9,950 bases of DNA from Gammaproteobacteria bacterium. Lineage in GTDB: Bacteria > Pseudomonadota > Gammaproteobacteria > SZUA-229. The first letter of the stretch is position 1. Each line of letters opens with the position of its first letter. The translations under genes were made by a program, and so were the position numbers. Positions 1 through 6,926 of the stretch are shown here, piece by piece. The notes beneath the pieces are model-generated. The model had not been told where the DNA came from, searched no databases, and saw only the letters and a list, made by a program, of their open reading frames with translations. The DNA is taken from positions 1 through 9,950 of the forward strand of contig DRLE01000266.1 of the NCBI GenBank assembly GCA_011051475.1. Direction: 5' to 3'.

Positions 1-369
1 GGCGGGATCGGCCGCCTGTTGTTGCATGACCACATTGTCATTCAGCACAATGGTGTTTTTAGCGTTATTCAGCAGGGCCGAGTCGGCGCTGATTTTCCAC
101 TGCCTGCCTTCCTGTAGCAGGTAGAATTCCGGCCGGCGGATTTCGGTTTCCTCGGCATCGTTATAGCGCTGCAGGTGCTCACCTTTCAGGCGGTATGCCG
201 GCCGGCCGTTGTCAGTCATGCGCGTCAGCTCAAACTGGTTCATAAACAGCTCGATATAGTGCTCATCTTTTTCCACCTGCAGATGCTGCTGGCTGTAATC
301 GCGGGTAATTGACCACCAGACCACCAGCGCCATAAGCAGAAACAGGCCGATACTGACAGAGCGTTTCAT
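1..369 (-). CDS. lptC: LptC, LPS export protein (partial, C-terminus beyond window)
   Basis: LptC is the bitopic inner-membrane protein that takes LPS from the LptB2FG transporter and hands it to LptA in the periplasm. The visible 123 residues begin MKRSVSIGLFLLMALVVWW, a short basic N-terminus followed by one membrane anchor (about residues 5-20). After it come the FELTR and GRPAYRLKGEHL segments typical of the start of the LptC beta-jellyroll. The frame runs open off the left edge, so about the last third is missing. The start at 369 is chosen because it places the anchor at the N-terminus. It lies 17 bases after the kdsC stop, so the two genes are probably co-transcribed. lptA and lptB would be expected next, outside the window. 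Identification rests on motif resemblance plus the kdsC neighbour, and is quite secure. Confidence 0.9.
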   Translation of the reverse strand, partial: MKRSVSIGLFLLMALVVWWSITRDYSQQHLQVEKDEHYIELFMNQFELTRMTDNGRPAYRLKGEHLQRYNDAEETEIRRPEFYLLQEGRQWKISADSALLNNAKNTIVLNDNVVMQQQAADPA

Positions 370-386
370 GCGATAGTGGCCAGACC

Positions 387-920
387 TCAGGCGTCACTGC
401 TGTGCAGGTAGGAGTGCAGCTTGTCATGCAGCAGGCCCTTGGCTTCCAGGATAAACTCGCAGACATCGCGCACCGCGCCACGCCCGCCACTGCGTTCGGT
501 AATCCAGTGTGCGTGCTGTTTGACAAAGGGGTGGGCGTTCTGCACCGCAATGGCAAAGTCCAGCTGTGACATGATCGGCAGGTCGACCACATCGTCGCCG
601 ACATAGGTGATCTCGTCCTTTGTCAGGTTGACTTCCTTAAGCAGCAGTTCAAAGGCCGGCGTCTTGTCGCGATAACCCTGGTAAAGCAGGTTAACGCCAA
701 GATCGTGCATGCGATGCTGCACCAGTTTCGACTGGCGCCCGGTGATTACCGCTACCTTCACCCCGCATTCCTGCAACATTCGCAGGCCGTGTCCGTCCAG
801 CGAGTTAAAGGCCTTGTATTCCTCGCCCTGATTGTCAAAAAAAAGACTGCCGTCGGTCATAACGCCGTCGATGTCGAAGATAACCAGTTTTATGTTTTTT
901 GCTTTTTCAATAATGTCCAT
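387..920 (-). CDS. kdsC: 3-deoxy-D-manno-octulosonate 8-phosphate phosphatase
   Basis: KdsC removes phosphate from Kdo-8-phosphate to give Kdo, the first sugar of the LPS inner core, in the cytoplasm. The 177-residue protein is a C0-type HAD phosphatase without a large cap domain. Motif I is DIDGVMTDG (16-24; Asp16 the expected nucleophile, Asp18 the acid/base), motif II is ITGR (Thr60), motif III Lys is Lys86 in RDKTP, and motif IV is GDDVVDLP (Asp109, Asp110, Asp113). All key residues are present and the length is close to the E. coli enzyme (188). The ATG at 920 is fixed because a stop codon lies in frame two codons upstream. No Shine-Dalgarno sequence is visible before it. Instead, the end of a palindromic repeat (931-1015) lies 10 bases upstream. 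It is read with kdsD and lptC. Confidence 0.96.
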   Translation of the reverse strand: MDIIEKAKNIKLVIFDIDGVMTDGSLFFDNQGEEYKAFNSLDGHGLRMLQECGVKVAVITGRQSKLVQHRMHDLGVNLLYQGYRDKTPAFELLLKEVNLTKDEITYVGDDVVDLPIMSQLDFAIAVQNAHPFVKQHAHWITERSGGRGAVRDVCEFILEAKGLLHDKLHSYLHSSDA

Positions 921-930
921 CTGTTAAAAC

Positions 931-1015
931 CAGTGAATAGTGAATAGTGAATAACGAATAGTGAGAAGCGTTTTTGTTTTTAAACTATTCACTATTCGTT
1001 ATTCACTATTCACTG
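931..1015. repeat. Palindromic heptamer repeat, gene-less copy between kdsD and kdsC
   Basis: Two inverted arms are built from 7-bp units. Call GTGAATA unit A and ACGAATA unit B. The left arm (931-965) reads CA-A-A-A-B-GTGAG. The right arm (984-1015), read on the other strand from the outside in, is CA-A-A-B-A-GT. With outer ends aligned, 28 of 32 positions pair, so a long hairpin is possible on either strand. Between the arms lies a T-rich spacer starting AAGCGTTTTTG (966-976), which also occurs inside the murA-hisG cassette at 8232-8242. The repeat fills almost the whole gap between the kdsD stop (1018-1020) and the kdsC start (920). I read it as a short, gene-less relative of the 8202-8671 cassette. 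It has no coding capacity of its own. Confidence 0.9.
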
Positions 1016-1017
1016 CT

Positions 1018-1998
1018 TTAAACAATGCCCGCTCTGAGTATATCGTGCATATTAAACGCACCCACCAGCTTGTTATTCTCATCCACCACCAGCAGGCTGT
1101 TGATGCCCATGTCTTCCATCATCTTGACGATGCTGGCGGCGAGGGTGTCGGCGGTGGTGGTGCGGCAGTTGGCGGTCATTACATCACGAATCAGGGTGTG
1201 ATGCACATCCATATTGTTGTCCAGCGAGCGGCGCAGGTCGCCGTCGGTGTAGATGCCCAGCACCTGATCGGCGTCATCGACAATGGCGGTCATGCCCAGG
1301 CCTTTTTTGCTCATTTCCAGCAGGGCCTCGGAAACCGTGGCGGTGGCCGGTACTTTCGGAATGCGCTCGCCGGTGTGCATAATGTCTGCCACGTGCAGCA
1401 GCAGGCGGCGCCCCAGGCTGCCGCCGGGATGCGAGAGGGCGAAGTCCTCGGCGGTAAAACCGCGCGCCTGCAGCAGGCTGACGGCCAGGGCGTCGCCCAT
1501 CACCAGTGCCACCGTGGTGCTGGAGGTCGGCGCCAGGTCGTGCGGGCAGGCCTCCTTGCTGACGCTGACATCCAGGTTAATCGTGGCCTCTCGCGCCAGC
1601 GTGGAGTTGCTGTCGCCGGTCATGCTGATCAGGGGCACGCCAAAGCGCTTCAGTATGGGAATAATGGTGGTGATTTCCGCCGTGTTGCCGGAGTTGGACA
1701 GGGCAATGACGGTGTCGTTTTTCGTGATCATGCCCAGATCGCCGTGGCTGGCCTCGCCGGGGTGGACGAAAAAGGCCGGGCTGCCGGTACTGGCCAGGGT
1801 GGCGGCTATCTTGCCGCCGATATGGCCGGACTTGCCCATGCCGGTGACGACGATGCGCCCCTTGCAGGCCAGCAGCAGTTCGCAGGCCTGGCTGAAACTG
1901 TCATCGATGCGCTCGGCCAGGGCGGCAATTTCGGCCAGCTCGGTGGCAATGACTTCGCGACCGAGTTTCTGAAAATCTGTGTTTTTGCTGGAGGGCAT
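1018..1998 (-). CDS. kdsD: D-arabinose-5-phosphate isomerase
   Basis: KdsD interconverts ribulose-5-phosphate and arabinose-5-phosphate, the first committed step toward Kdo. The 326-residue protein has an N-terminal SIS sugar-isomerase domain (about 35-180) and two CBS domains (about 205-326), the standard layout. The four residues known to be catalytic in E. coli KdsD (Lys59, Glu111, Glu152, His193) align here with a constant offset of three: Lys56 in GMGKSG, Glu108 in SGNTAE, Glu149 in SKEACP and His190 in SHPGG. The frame is open further upstream to an ATG at 2142, but that would overlap yrbG and add 48 unrelated residues. The ATG at 1998, preceded by GGAAG, gives the family's usual N-terminus. 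It lies 31 bases after the yrbG stop and is followed two bases past its own stop by the palindromic repeat. Confidence 0.96.
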   Translation of the reverse strand: MPSSKNTDFQKLGREVIATELAEIAALAERIDDSFSQACELLLACKGRIVVTGMGKSGHIGGKIAATLASTGSPAFFVHPGEASHGDLGMITKNDTVIALSNSGNTAEITTIIPILKRFGVPLISMTGDSNSTLAREATINLDVSVSKEACPHDLAPTSSTTVALVMGDALAVSLLQARGFTAEDFALSHPGGSLGRRLLLHVADIMHTGERIPKVPATATVSEALLEMSKKGLGMTAIVDDADQVLGIYTDGDLRRSLDNNMDVHHTLIRDVMTANCRTTTADTLAASIVKMMEDMGINSLLVVDENNKLVGAFNMHDILRAGIV

Positions 1999-2029
1999 GC
2001 CGGGCTTCCGAGTTCTGACGGTAACGATT

Positions 2030-2995
2030 TTACTGTATCGATAAAAATAACAGTATTTGGTAGGCAATGAAAGCGCCAAACAGCAGGCTGCCTTCAAGGC
2101 GGTTGATGCGTCCCGGCCCGCGCAAGCCATAGGCCATAACAAACAGGACGATGGTCAGGCCGAGCACGATCGGCATATCCCGTTGCAGTACCTCGGGGGA
2201 CAGGGGACCGGGCGCGATCAGGCCGGGAATGGCGAGCACCCCCAGGGTATTGAACAGGTTGGAGCCGACCACATTGCCGATGGCGATATCATGTTCGTTT
2301 TTCAGGGCGCCGGAGATGGATGCAGCCAGCTCGGGCAGGCTGGTGCCGACGGCAATAACGGTCAGACCGATAATCAGTTCACTGACGCCGAACTCGGTGG
2401 CAACGCCGACCGCGCCCCAGACCAGCAGGCGTGAACTGGCGGTCAGCAGGACCAGGCCAAGGATCAGCCAGAACAGGGCGAGCCCCGTGTGCATCTGGGT
2501 CGGGATTTCCTCGATAAACTCCTCGGTCAGCGCGTCCTGGTCCTGGTTGCGCAGGCCCTGGCGGGTAAACCAGGCCATCAGCAGCACCAGCAGGGCAAAC
2601 AGGATTGCGCCATCGATCCGGCCCAGCGTCATGTCACGCATCAGTACCAGCGCCACCAGGGTGGCAAACAGCAGGATGGGCAGCTCCTTTTTCAGAATGC
2701 GTGACTGAACATTCAGCGGCGCAATCAGGGCGGCAAAACCGAGCACCAGGGTGATATTGGTAATATTCGAGCCCAGGGCGTTACCGATGGCCATGGCCGG
2801 GCTGCCTTCCCAGGCGGCAAAGCCTGCTACCATCATTTCCGGCGCCGAGGTGCCGAAACCGACCACGGTCAGGCCGATAATCAGCGGCGGTACACTGAAA
2901 TTCTGCGCGGTGGCGGCCGCGCCGATAATAAAGCGGTCGGCGCTCCAGATCAGCAGGATAAAGCCGGCAATAATCGCCAGGGAGAATAAAAACAT
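2030..2995 (-). CDS. yrbG: Calcium/sodium antiporter of the YrbG family
   Basis: This is a 321-residue inner-membrane protein of the Ca2+:cation antiporter (CaCA) superfamily. It consists of about ten hydrophobic helices in two inverted halves. The two alpha-repeats are clear: GFGTSAPE (46-53) with GNALGSN (71-77), and AVGTSLPEL (215-223) with GNVVGSN (240-246). The acidic Glu53 and Glu222 are at the ion-binding positions of the family. A charged cytoplasmic loop (about 150-168, rich in Asp/Glu) joins the halves. In E. coli the homologue yrbG also heads the kdsD-kdsC-lptC cluster, and its physiological ion is not firmly known. The ATG at 2995 has no clear ribosome binding site, but a promoter-like element lies just upstream, consistent with a short leader. 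Family assignment is secure; the transported ion is inferred. Confidence 0.94.
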   Translation of the reverse strand: MFLFSLAIIAGFILLIWSADRFIIGAAATAQNFSVPPLIIGLTVVGFGTSAPEMMVAGFAAWEGSPAMAIGNALGSNITNITLVLGFAALIAPLNVQSRILKKELPILLFATLVALVLMRDMTLGRIDGAILFALLVLLMAWFTRQGLRNQDQDALTEEFIEEIPTQMHTGLALFWLILGLVLLTASSRLLVWGAVGVATEFGVSELIIGLTVIAVGTSLPELAASISGALKNEHDIAIGNVVGSNLFNTLGVLAIPGLIAPGPLSPEVLQRDMPIVLGLTIVLFVMAYGLRGPGRINRLEGSLLFGAFIAYQILLFLSIQ

Positions 2996-3029
2996 GCTTG
3001 GTGTATCATCTGTATTTTTTTGTGGGTGA

Positions 3030-3058
3030 AGAATACGCTATGTGCTTAAATTCGCCAA
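3030..3058 (-). promoter_or_regulatory. Possible sigma-70 promoter for yrbG-kdsD-kdsC-lptC
   Basis: On the minus strand, TTGGCG (3053-3058) and TATTCT (3030-3035) are separated by exactly 17 bases. Each matches the sigma-70 consensus at four of six positions. Transcription would begin near 3023, giving a leader of about 28 bases before yrbG. This is a pattern match in the only divergent intergenic gap, not proof of activity. Confidence 0.4.
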
Positions 3059-3094
3059 GAAATCATTTGATTCATCCACGGGTTTTTCCCTGCT

Positions 3095-3715
3095 ATGTCA
3101 GAAACACCGATACCAAAGCCGGATTTACAGACAGGCGCATATGGCTGGTTGCACAGGCACTGGCAGGGCAGCTATTACCCCGATGATCTCCCCGAAGACT
3201 GGCAGCTGGGTTATTACAGTAATGATTTCAATACCGTACTGGTGCCGGCCGCAGACCTGGTCGCCAGTCTGGCCGGTGAGCAGGTGTTGCCGATCGAGGA
3301 CTGGCCTGACGAGGTCCATGAAAACTTCCGGTTTTATATCGAATGTAATGCCGTATTGCTGGAGACAGTGGGAGCGGCGGCGCTGATCGAGCACCTGGGT
3401 GCCTTGCAGCAGCAGCTGGCGGCACTGGTCGTTGGTAATGCAGGGGATGCCGGGGCTCAGGCAGCGTCACTACAGAGACTGGGTGATGCGCTGTCGGTAC
3501 CGCTTTATGCCGGTGACAGTGCCTCGGACATCTTTCTGCTGAATAGCGAACTGAAAGACCTGCGGCAGGTCAGAGCGCAGATCGAGCCGTTTTTGCAGCA
3601 ACTGGAAAACCGTCCGCAGGCAGAGGCGCCGGCCGCGATTTTTGTGCGCCACCCGAAACTTCAGGCCGCTGACCTGGGGCGGTTTCGCGCCATGCTGGAA
3701 GTGATGGGGTATTGA
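3095..3715 (+). CDS. Hypothetical protein with DUF72-like N-terminus
   Basis: This 206-residue soluble protein has no signal peptide or membrane segment. Its N-terminal 50 residues carry the spaced pattern of the DUF72 (YecE) family: GAYGW (14-18), WQGSYYP (23-29), LPEDW (32-36), YY (40-41) and FNTVLV (45-50), where typical members have F-x-TVE(I/V)-NSTFY. The 'NSTFY' continuation is replaced by PAADL, and the rest of the usual TIM-barrel-like sequence is not recognisable. The protein is also shorter than typical DUF72 proteins (around 240-280 by general knowledge). It may be a divergent, reduced member. It stands alone between yrbG and mlaF, where E. coli has no gene, and is divergent from yrbG. 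No Shine-Dalgarno precedes the ATG at 3095, so the start is moderately certain. No function is claimed. Confidence 0.75.
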   Translation: MSETPIPKPDLQTGAYGWLHRHWQGSYYPDDLPEDWQLGYYSNDFNTVLVPAADLVASLAGEQVLPIEDWPDEVHENFRFYIECNAVLLETVGAAALIEHLGALQQQLAALVVGNAGDAGAQAASLQRLGDALSVPLYAGDSASDIFLLNSELKDLRQVRAQIEPFLQQLENRPQAEAPAAIFVRHPKLQAADLGRFRAMLEVMGY

Positions 3716-3774
3716 GCGATTGCTTTTGCTCAAAACGGGAAAAGACCGATAAGCTGGGCGCTTTACAGCGACAA

Positions 3775-3783
3775 TGCTACAAT
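3775..3783 (+). promoter_or_regulatory. Extended -10 promoter candidate for the mla operon
   Basis: TGCTACAAT combines the extended -10 dinucleotide TG with TACAAT, five of six matches to TATAAT. At 17 bases upstream the -35 is poor (TGGGCG, 3755-3760, three of six), as is common for extended -10 promoters. A start near 3790 would give an A-rich leader of about 40 bases before the mlaF start codon. It would let mlaF be transcribed independently of the gene before it. Confidence 0.5.
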
Positions 3784-3830
3784 CAGCGCATTCCTGAATA
3801 ACAATAAGAATAAATACCAAGAGCCCTCCT

Positions 3831-4637
3831 TTGAATCAGATTCTGGTCAAGATAAGAGATTTGCACTTCAGCCGCGGCGAGCGAAAGATTTTCGATGGTC
3901 TGTCGCTGGATATTCCTCGCAGTGGCATAACCGCGATTATGGGGCCCAGCGGGACCGGCAAGACCACATTGCTGAAACTGATCGCCGGGCAGCTGCGCCC
4001 GGAGCAGGGTAGCATCGAGGTTGATGGCGAAAATGTCCACAGGCTGAAAACCCGCGAGCTGTTCGAATTGCGCAAGCGCATGGGTATGCTGTTTCAGACC
4101 GGCGCCCTGCTGACCGACCTGAGCGTCTTTGAAAACGTCGCCTATCCGCTGCGTGAACATACCCGGCTTGATGAGGCCATGCTGCGCCACCTGGTGCTGC
4201 TCAAGCTGAATGCTGTCGGACTGCGCGGCGCCGCGCAACTGATGCCGTCGCAGCTGTCCGGCGGCATGGCGCGGCGCGTGGCGCTGGCGCGGGCCATTGC
4301 GCTGGACCCGATGATGATTATGTACGACGAGCCGTTTACCGGCCAGGACCCGATTTCCATGGGGGTGCTGGTGTCGCTGATCAAGGAACTCAACGACGCC
4401 CTGGATATCTGCAGTATTGTGGTGTCCCATGATGTGCCCGAAACCCTGTCCATTGCCAACCAGGTGCATATTATTTCCGCCGGCAGGCTGGTGGAAAGCG
4501 GCACCCCGGAGCAGCTTGGCAACAGCCAGTCGGAATGGACCCATCAGTTTATTCACGGCGATGCCGACGGGCCGGTGCCGTTTCACTATCCGGCAAAACC
4601 CCTGCTGGAAGATTTGTTCCAGGCAGGAAGGGCATAA
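3831..4637 (+). CDS. mlaF: MlaF, ATPase of the Mla phospholipid transporter
   Basis: MlaF is the ATP-binding subunit of the inner-membrane MlaFEDB complex, which moves phospholipids between inner and outer membrane and keeps the outer leaflet LPS-only. The 268-residue protein has Walker A GPSGTGKTT (38-46), Q-loop around Gln89 (MLFQTGALLTD), ABC signature LSGGMARR (142-149), Walker B ending in DEP with Glu167, and H-loop His200 in VVSHDVPE. The family-typical ENVAYPLREHT segment (101-111) and the C-terminal DGPVPFHYPA tail, which in E. coli contacts the partner MlaF/MlaB, are present. The start is a TTG at 3831. No ATG or GTG is available in frame between it and the upstream stop, and AAGAG (3819-3823) lies seven bases before it. 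First gene of the mla operon. Confidence 0.97.
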   Translation: MNQILVKIRDLHFSRGERKIFDGLSLDIPRSGITAIMGPSGTGKTTLLKLIAGQLRPEQGSIEVDGENVHRLKTRELFELRKRMGMLFQTGALLTDLSVFENVAYPLREHTRLDEAMLRHLVLLKLNAVGLRGAAQLMPSQLSGGMARRVALARAIALDPMMIMYDEPFTGQDPISMGVLVSLIKELNDALDICSIVVSHDVPETLSIANQVHIISAGRLVESGTPEQLGNSQSEWTHQFIHGDADGPVPFHYPAKPLLEDLFQAGRA

Positions 4638-4647
4638 GGGATCGGGC

Positions 4648-5427
4648 ATGATTGATCGACTGGCCAACCTTGGCGCTACCACCCTGGCTGCTTTCGAGCG
4701 GCTCGGCCGCGCCAGCGTTTTTTTACTGGTGGTGCTGGCCAGTTGCACCAGTCTGTTGCGGCGGCCGTCGCTGCTGGTAAAGCAGCTGTATTCGGTGGGT
4801 GTGCAGACCCTGATTATTGTTATTGTCGCCGGCCTGTTCGTGGGTATGGTGATGGCGCTGCAGTCGTATTACGGTCTGGTGGATTTTGGCGCCGAAGATT
4901 CGGTCGGTGTTATGGTGGTGCTGTCGTTGCTACGTGAACTCGGTCCGGTGGTAACCGCCCTGCTGTTTGCCGGTCGCGCGGGTTCGGCGCTGACCGCTGA
5001 AATTGGTCTGATGAAGGCCACCGAGCAGCTTTCCGGTATGGAAATGATGGCGGTCAACCCGATGCAGCGGGTAATGGCGCCGCGTTTTCTGGCCGGGGTT
5101 ATTTCCATGCCGCTGCTGGCAACCATTTTCAGCGCCGTGGGTGTACTGGGCGCCTATCTGGTGGCGGTGCAGATGCTGGGGCTGGACTACGGTCCGTTCT
5201 GGTCGCAGCCGCAGGCCAAGGTGGACTTGTATGATGATCTGTATAACGGAATAATCAAGAGTCTGGTATTTGGCGTGGTGGCCGCATGGATAGCCGTTTT
5301 TGAAGGCTATGACTGTGTGCCCACCTCCGAAGGCCTGGGACAGGCGACCACCCGCACCGTGGTTTACAGCTCACTGGCGGTGCTGTTCCTGGACTTTATT
5401 TTAACCGCATTAATGTTCAGCAAATAA
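4648..5427 (+). CDS. mlaE: MlaE, permease of the Mla phospholipid transporter
   Basis: MlaE is the membrane permease dimer beneath the MlaD ring. The 259 residues match the E. coli length (260). An N-terminal amphipathic segment (1-20) is followed by hydrophobic helices. The MlaE-family signature lies in the middle: GAEDSVGVMVV (81-91), LLRELGPV (94-101), FAGRAGSALTAEIG (107-120) and the ATPase-facing coupling region MKATEQLSGMEMM (122 on). The open frame extends back to 4417 inside mlaF, but the ATG at 4648, ten bases after the mlaF stop and preceded by AAGGG, gives the standard N-terminus. Translationally close to mlaF. Confidence 0.96.
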   Translation: MIDRLANLGATTLAAFERLGRASVFLLVVLASCTSLLRRPSLLVKQLYSVGVQTLIIVIVAGLFVGMVMALQSYYGLVDFGAEDSVGVMVVLSLLRELGPVVTALLFAGRAGSALTAEIGLMKATEQLSGMEMMAVNPMQRVMAPRFLAGVISMPLLATIFSAVGVLGAYLVAVQMLGLDYGPFWSQPQAKVDLYDDLYNGIIKSLVFGVVAAWIAVFEGYDCVPTSEGLGQATTRTVVYSSLAVLFLDFILTALMFSK

Positions 5428-5481
5428 ACATGGTCAACTTATCTGTCATGCAAAAGACTGAAGAACTCCAGAGGAAAAACA

Positions 5482-5946
5482 ATGACATCGCGTAAAATTG
5501 AAATTCTGGTCGGGCTTTTTGTCGCCGGTGCCATTGCCGCCTTTTTTATGCTGGCCATGAAGGTCAGCAATATGAGCAGCTACAGCGGCGGTGAAAGCTA
5601 CAGCCTGACGGCGAACTTTGACAATATCGGTGGTTTAAAGGTGCGCTCACCGGTGTCTGCCGGTGGCGTGACAATTGGCCGGGTGAGTGATATCCAATAC
5701 AATAGTGAAACCTATGAAGCCGTTATCCGTATGGATATCGATGCGCAGTACAACCGTTTTCCGGTGGATACGGCGGCCAGCATTCTGACCTCCGGTCTGC
5801 TCGGTGAGCAGTACGTGGGCCTTGAGCCGGGCGCGGAGGAGGACTACCTGAAAGACGGTGATGTTATCGACCTGACCCAGTCGGCACTGGTGCTGGAGCA
5901 GATTATCGGTCAGTTCCTCTACAGCCAGGGCGACAAAAAGGAATAA
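5482..5946 (+). CDS. mlaD: MlaD, MCE-domain lipid-binding subunit
   Basis: MlaD is anchored in the inner membrane and forms a hexameric ring with a central hydrophobic pore for phospholipid. The 154-residue protein has one membrane helix (about 7-26) preceded by MTSRKIE, then a single MCE domain (about 39-117) with the FDNIGGLKVRSPVSAGGVTIG and SGLLGEQYVGLEPG segments. A helical tail (ALVLEQIIGQFLY, near the C-terminus) probably lines the pore. It is shorter than E. coli MlaD (183 residues) because of a shorter C-terminus. AGAGGA (5470-5475) is a good ribosome binding site. The 54-base gap after mlaE shows no terminator or promoter. Confidence 0.96.
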   Translation: MTSRKIEILVGLFVAGAIAAFFMLAMKVSNMSSYSGGESYSLTANFDNIGGLKVRSPVSAGGVTIGRVSDIQYNSETYEAVIRMDIDAQYNRFPVDTAASILTSGLLGEQYVGLEPGAEEDYLKDGDVIDLTQSALVLEQIIGQFLYSQGDKKE

Positions 5947-5955
5947 GAGAAACGC

Positions 5956-6585
5956 ATGAGTATTCTGAAAAACATACTGGTATACCTGCTGCTGGGCATA
6001 TTCCCGGTGGCGCAGGCGGTACAGGCGCAGCCGGAAGAATCACCGGTGGAGATGCTGGAGCGCACTTCGAACCAGGTGATTGAAATCCTGCGCAATGACA
6101 TGGACGAGCTGAAAAAGAACCCGGACAAGGTTTACCGGATTGTCGATGAGTACATCCTGCCGCACCTGGATGACGTTACCATGGCCAAGCTTGCTCTGGG
6201 CAAGAACTGGAAGAAGGCCACCCGTGAGCAGAAGCTGGAGTTTGTCGAATCCTTTCGCAATCTGCTGATCCGCACCTACAGCAAGTCACTGCTTGAATTC
6301 AGTGACCAGGAAATCCGTTATTTCCCGGTCAAGGTGCCGCCGGATGCGAAAAAAATATCGGTGAAGGCCGAGGTTATACAGCCCGGCGGGCCGCCGGTAC
6401 CGCTGGCCTACCGCATGCGGGTAAAAAACAATATGTGGAAGGTCTACGATATCAAGGTTGACGGCGTCAGCCTGGTGACCAGCTACCGGGGAACATTTAC
6501 CCAGGAAATTCGCAAAAGCGGCATCGAGGGTCTGTTAGAATACCTGCGTGAAAAAAACCAGCAACTCGCTTCAGACAAAACCTGA
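5956..6585 (+). CDS. mlaC: MlaC, periplasmic phospholipid carrier
   Basis: MlaC shuttles phospholipid between the outer-membrane MlaA complex and MlaFEDB. The 209-residue protein starts with a Sec signal peptide (MSILKNILVYLLLGIFPVAQAVQA, cleavage likely after one of the AxA sites near residue 24). The mature Tol-Ttg2/MlaC domain follows, with recognisable segments EYILPHLDDVTMAKLALGKNW, SFRNLLIRTYSKSL and YRMRVKNNMWKVYDIKVDGVSLV. The start at 5956 is nine bases after the mlaD stop with AAGAGA upstream. mlaA is not in the window and would be elsewhere in the genome, as in other Proteobacteria. Confidence 0.96.
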   Translation: MSILKNILVYLLLGIFPVAQAVQAQPEESPVEMLERTSNQVIEILRNDMDELKKNPDKVYRIVDEYILPHLDDVTMAKLALGKNWKKATREQKLEFVESFRNLLIRTYSKSLLEFSDQEIRYFPVKVPPDAKKISVKAEVIQPGGPPVPLAYRMRVKNNMWKVYDIKVDGVSLVTSYRGTFTQEIRKSGIEGLLEYLREKNQQLASDKT

Positions 6586-6602
6586 GCAGGACAGGCGGAC
6601 AG

Positions 6603-6926
6603 GTGCAACAGGCCCGTGCTGACATACAGCAGCAGGAACCCCGGCAATACCGGATGTCCGGCACGGTGGATTTCAATACCGCGCCGGACCTGCTCAAGCG
6701 TAGCCTACAACTGCTTGCCGGCGTTGACGCCGGTGATGGCGCCCTGAGTATGGACCTTTCCGGAGTCGATGCCTGCAATAGCGCGGCCCTGGCCCTGCTG
6801 CTGGAAATTTTCCGCCAGGCGCAGCTGCGCAAACTGGATATTCAATTTAAAAACCTGCCGGACAACCTGCTAAGCATAGCCAGAGCCTACGGTGTAGAAG
6901 ACACGATTCGAGACATCAGCCAATGA
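6603..6926 (+). CDS. mlaB: MlaB, STAS-domain subunit of the Mla complex
   Basis: MlaB is a small cytoplasmic STAS protein that binds MlaF and is needed for activity of the transporter. The 107-residue product has the STAS core: a beta strand (YRMSGTVDF, 16-24), an amphipathic helix (27-39), the LSMDLSGVDACNSAALALLLE segment (48-68) and a final IARAYGVED helix. The conserved Ser/Thr of the STAS loop is Ser60; the residue before it is Asn where Asp is usual. The predicted start is GTG at 6603, 17 bases after mlaC. An alternative ATG at 6654 would trim 17 residues. Its stop overlaps the murA start (ATGA, 6923-6926), which indicates translational coupling. Confidence 0.9.
   Translation: MQQARADIQQQEPRQYRMSGTVDFNTAPDLLKRSLQLLAGVDAGDGALSMDLSGVDACNSAALALLLEIFRQAQLRKLDIQFKNLPDNLLSIARAYGVEDTIRDISQ

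Noticed and set aside
931..1015. CRISPR array
   Set aside because: The repeat units are 7 bp, contiguous and without spacers, and no cas genes are present.
961..2070. Long open frame on the plus strand opposite kdsD (369 codons)
   Set aside because: The protein is rich in Gly, Ala, His and Gln with no family resemblance, and lies antisense to a gene with all catalytic residues intact. It is a by-product of the codon bias of kdsD.
3712..3733. Intrinsic terminator after the DUF72-like gene
   Set aside because: TTGAGC/GCTCAA gives only a 6-bp A+T-rich stem with a 10-base loop, and neither strand continues with a T-run.
3783..4748. Long open frame on the minus strand opposite mlaF (321 codons)
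   Set aside because: It overlaps the fully supported mlaF and the mlaE start, and shows only low-complexity His/Gln-rich sequence.
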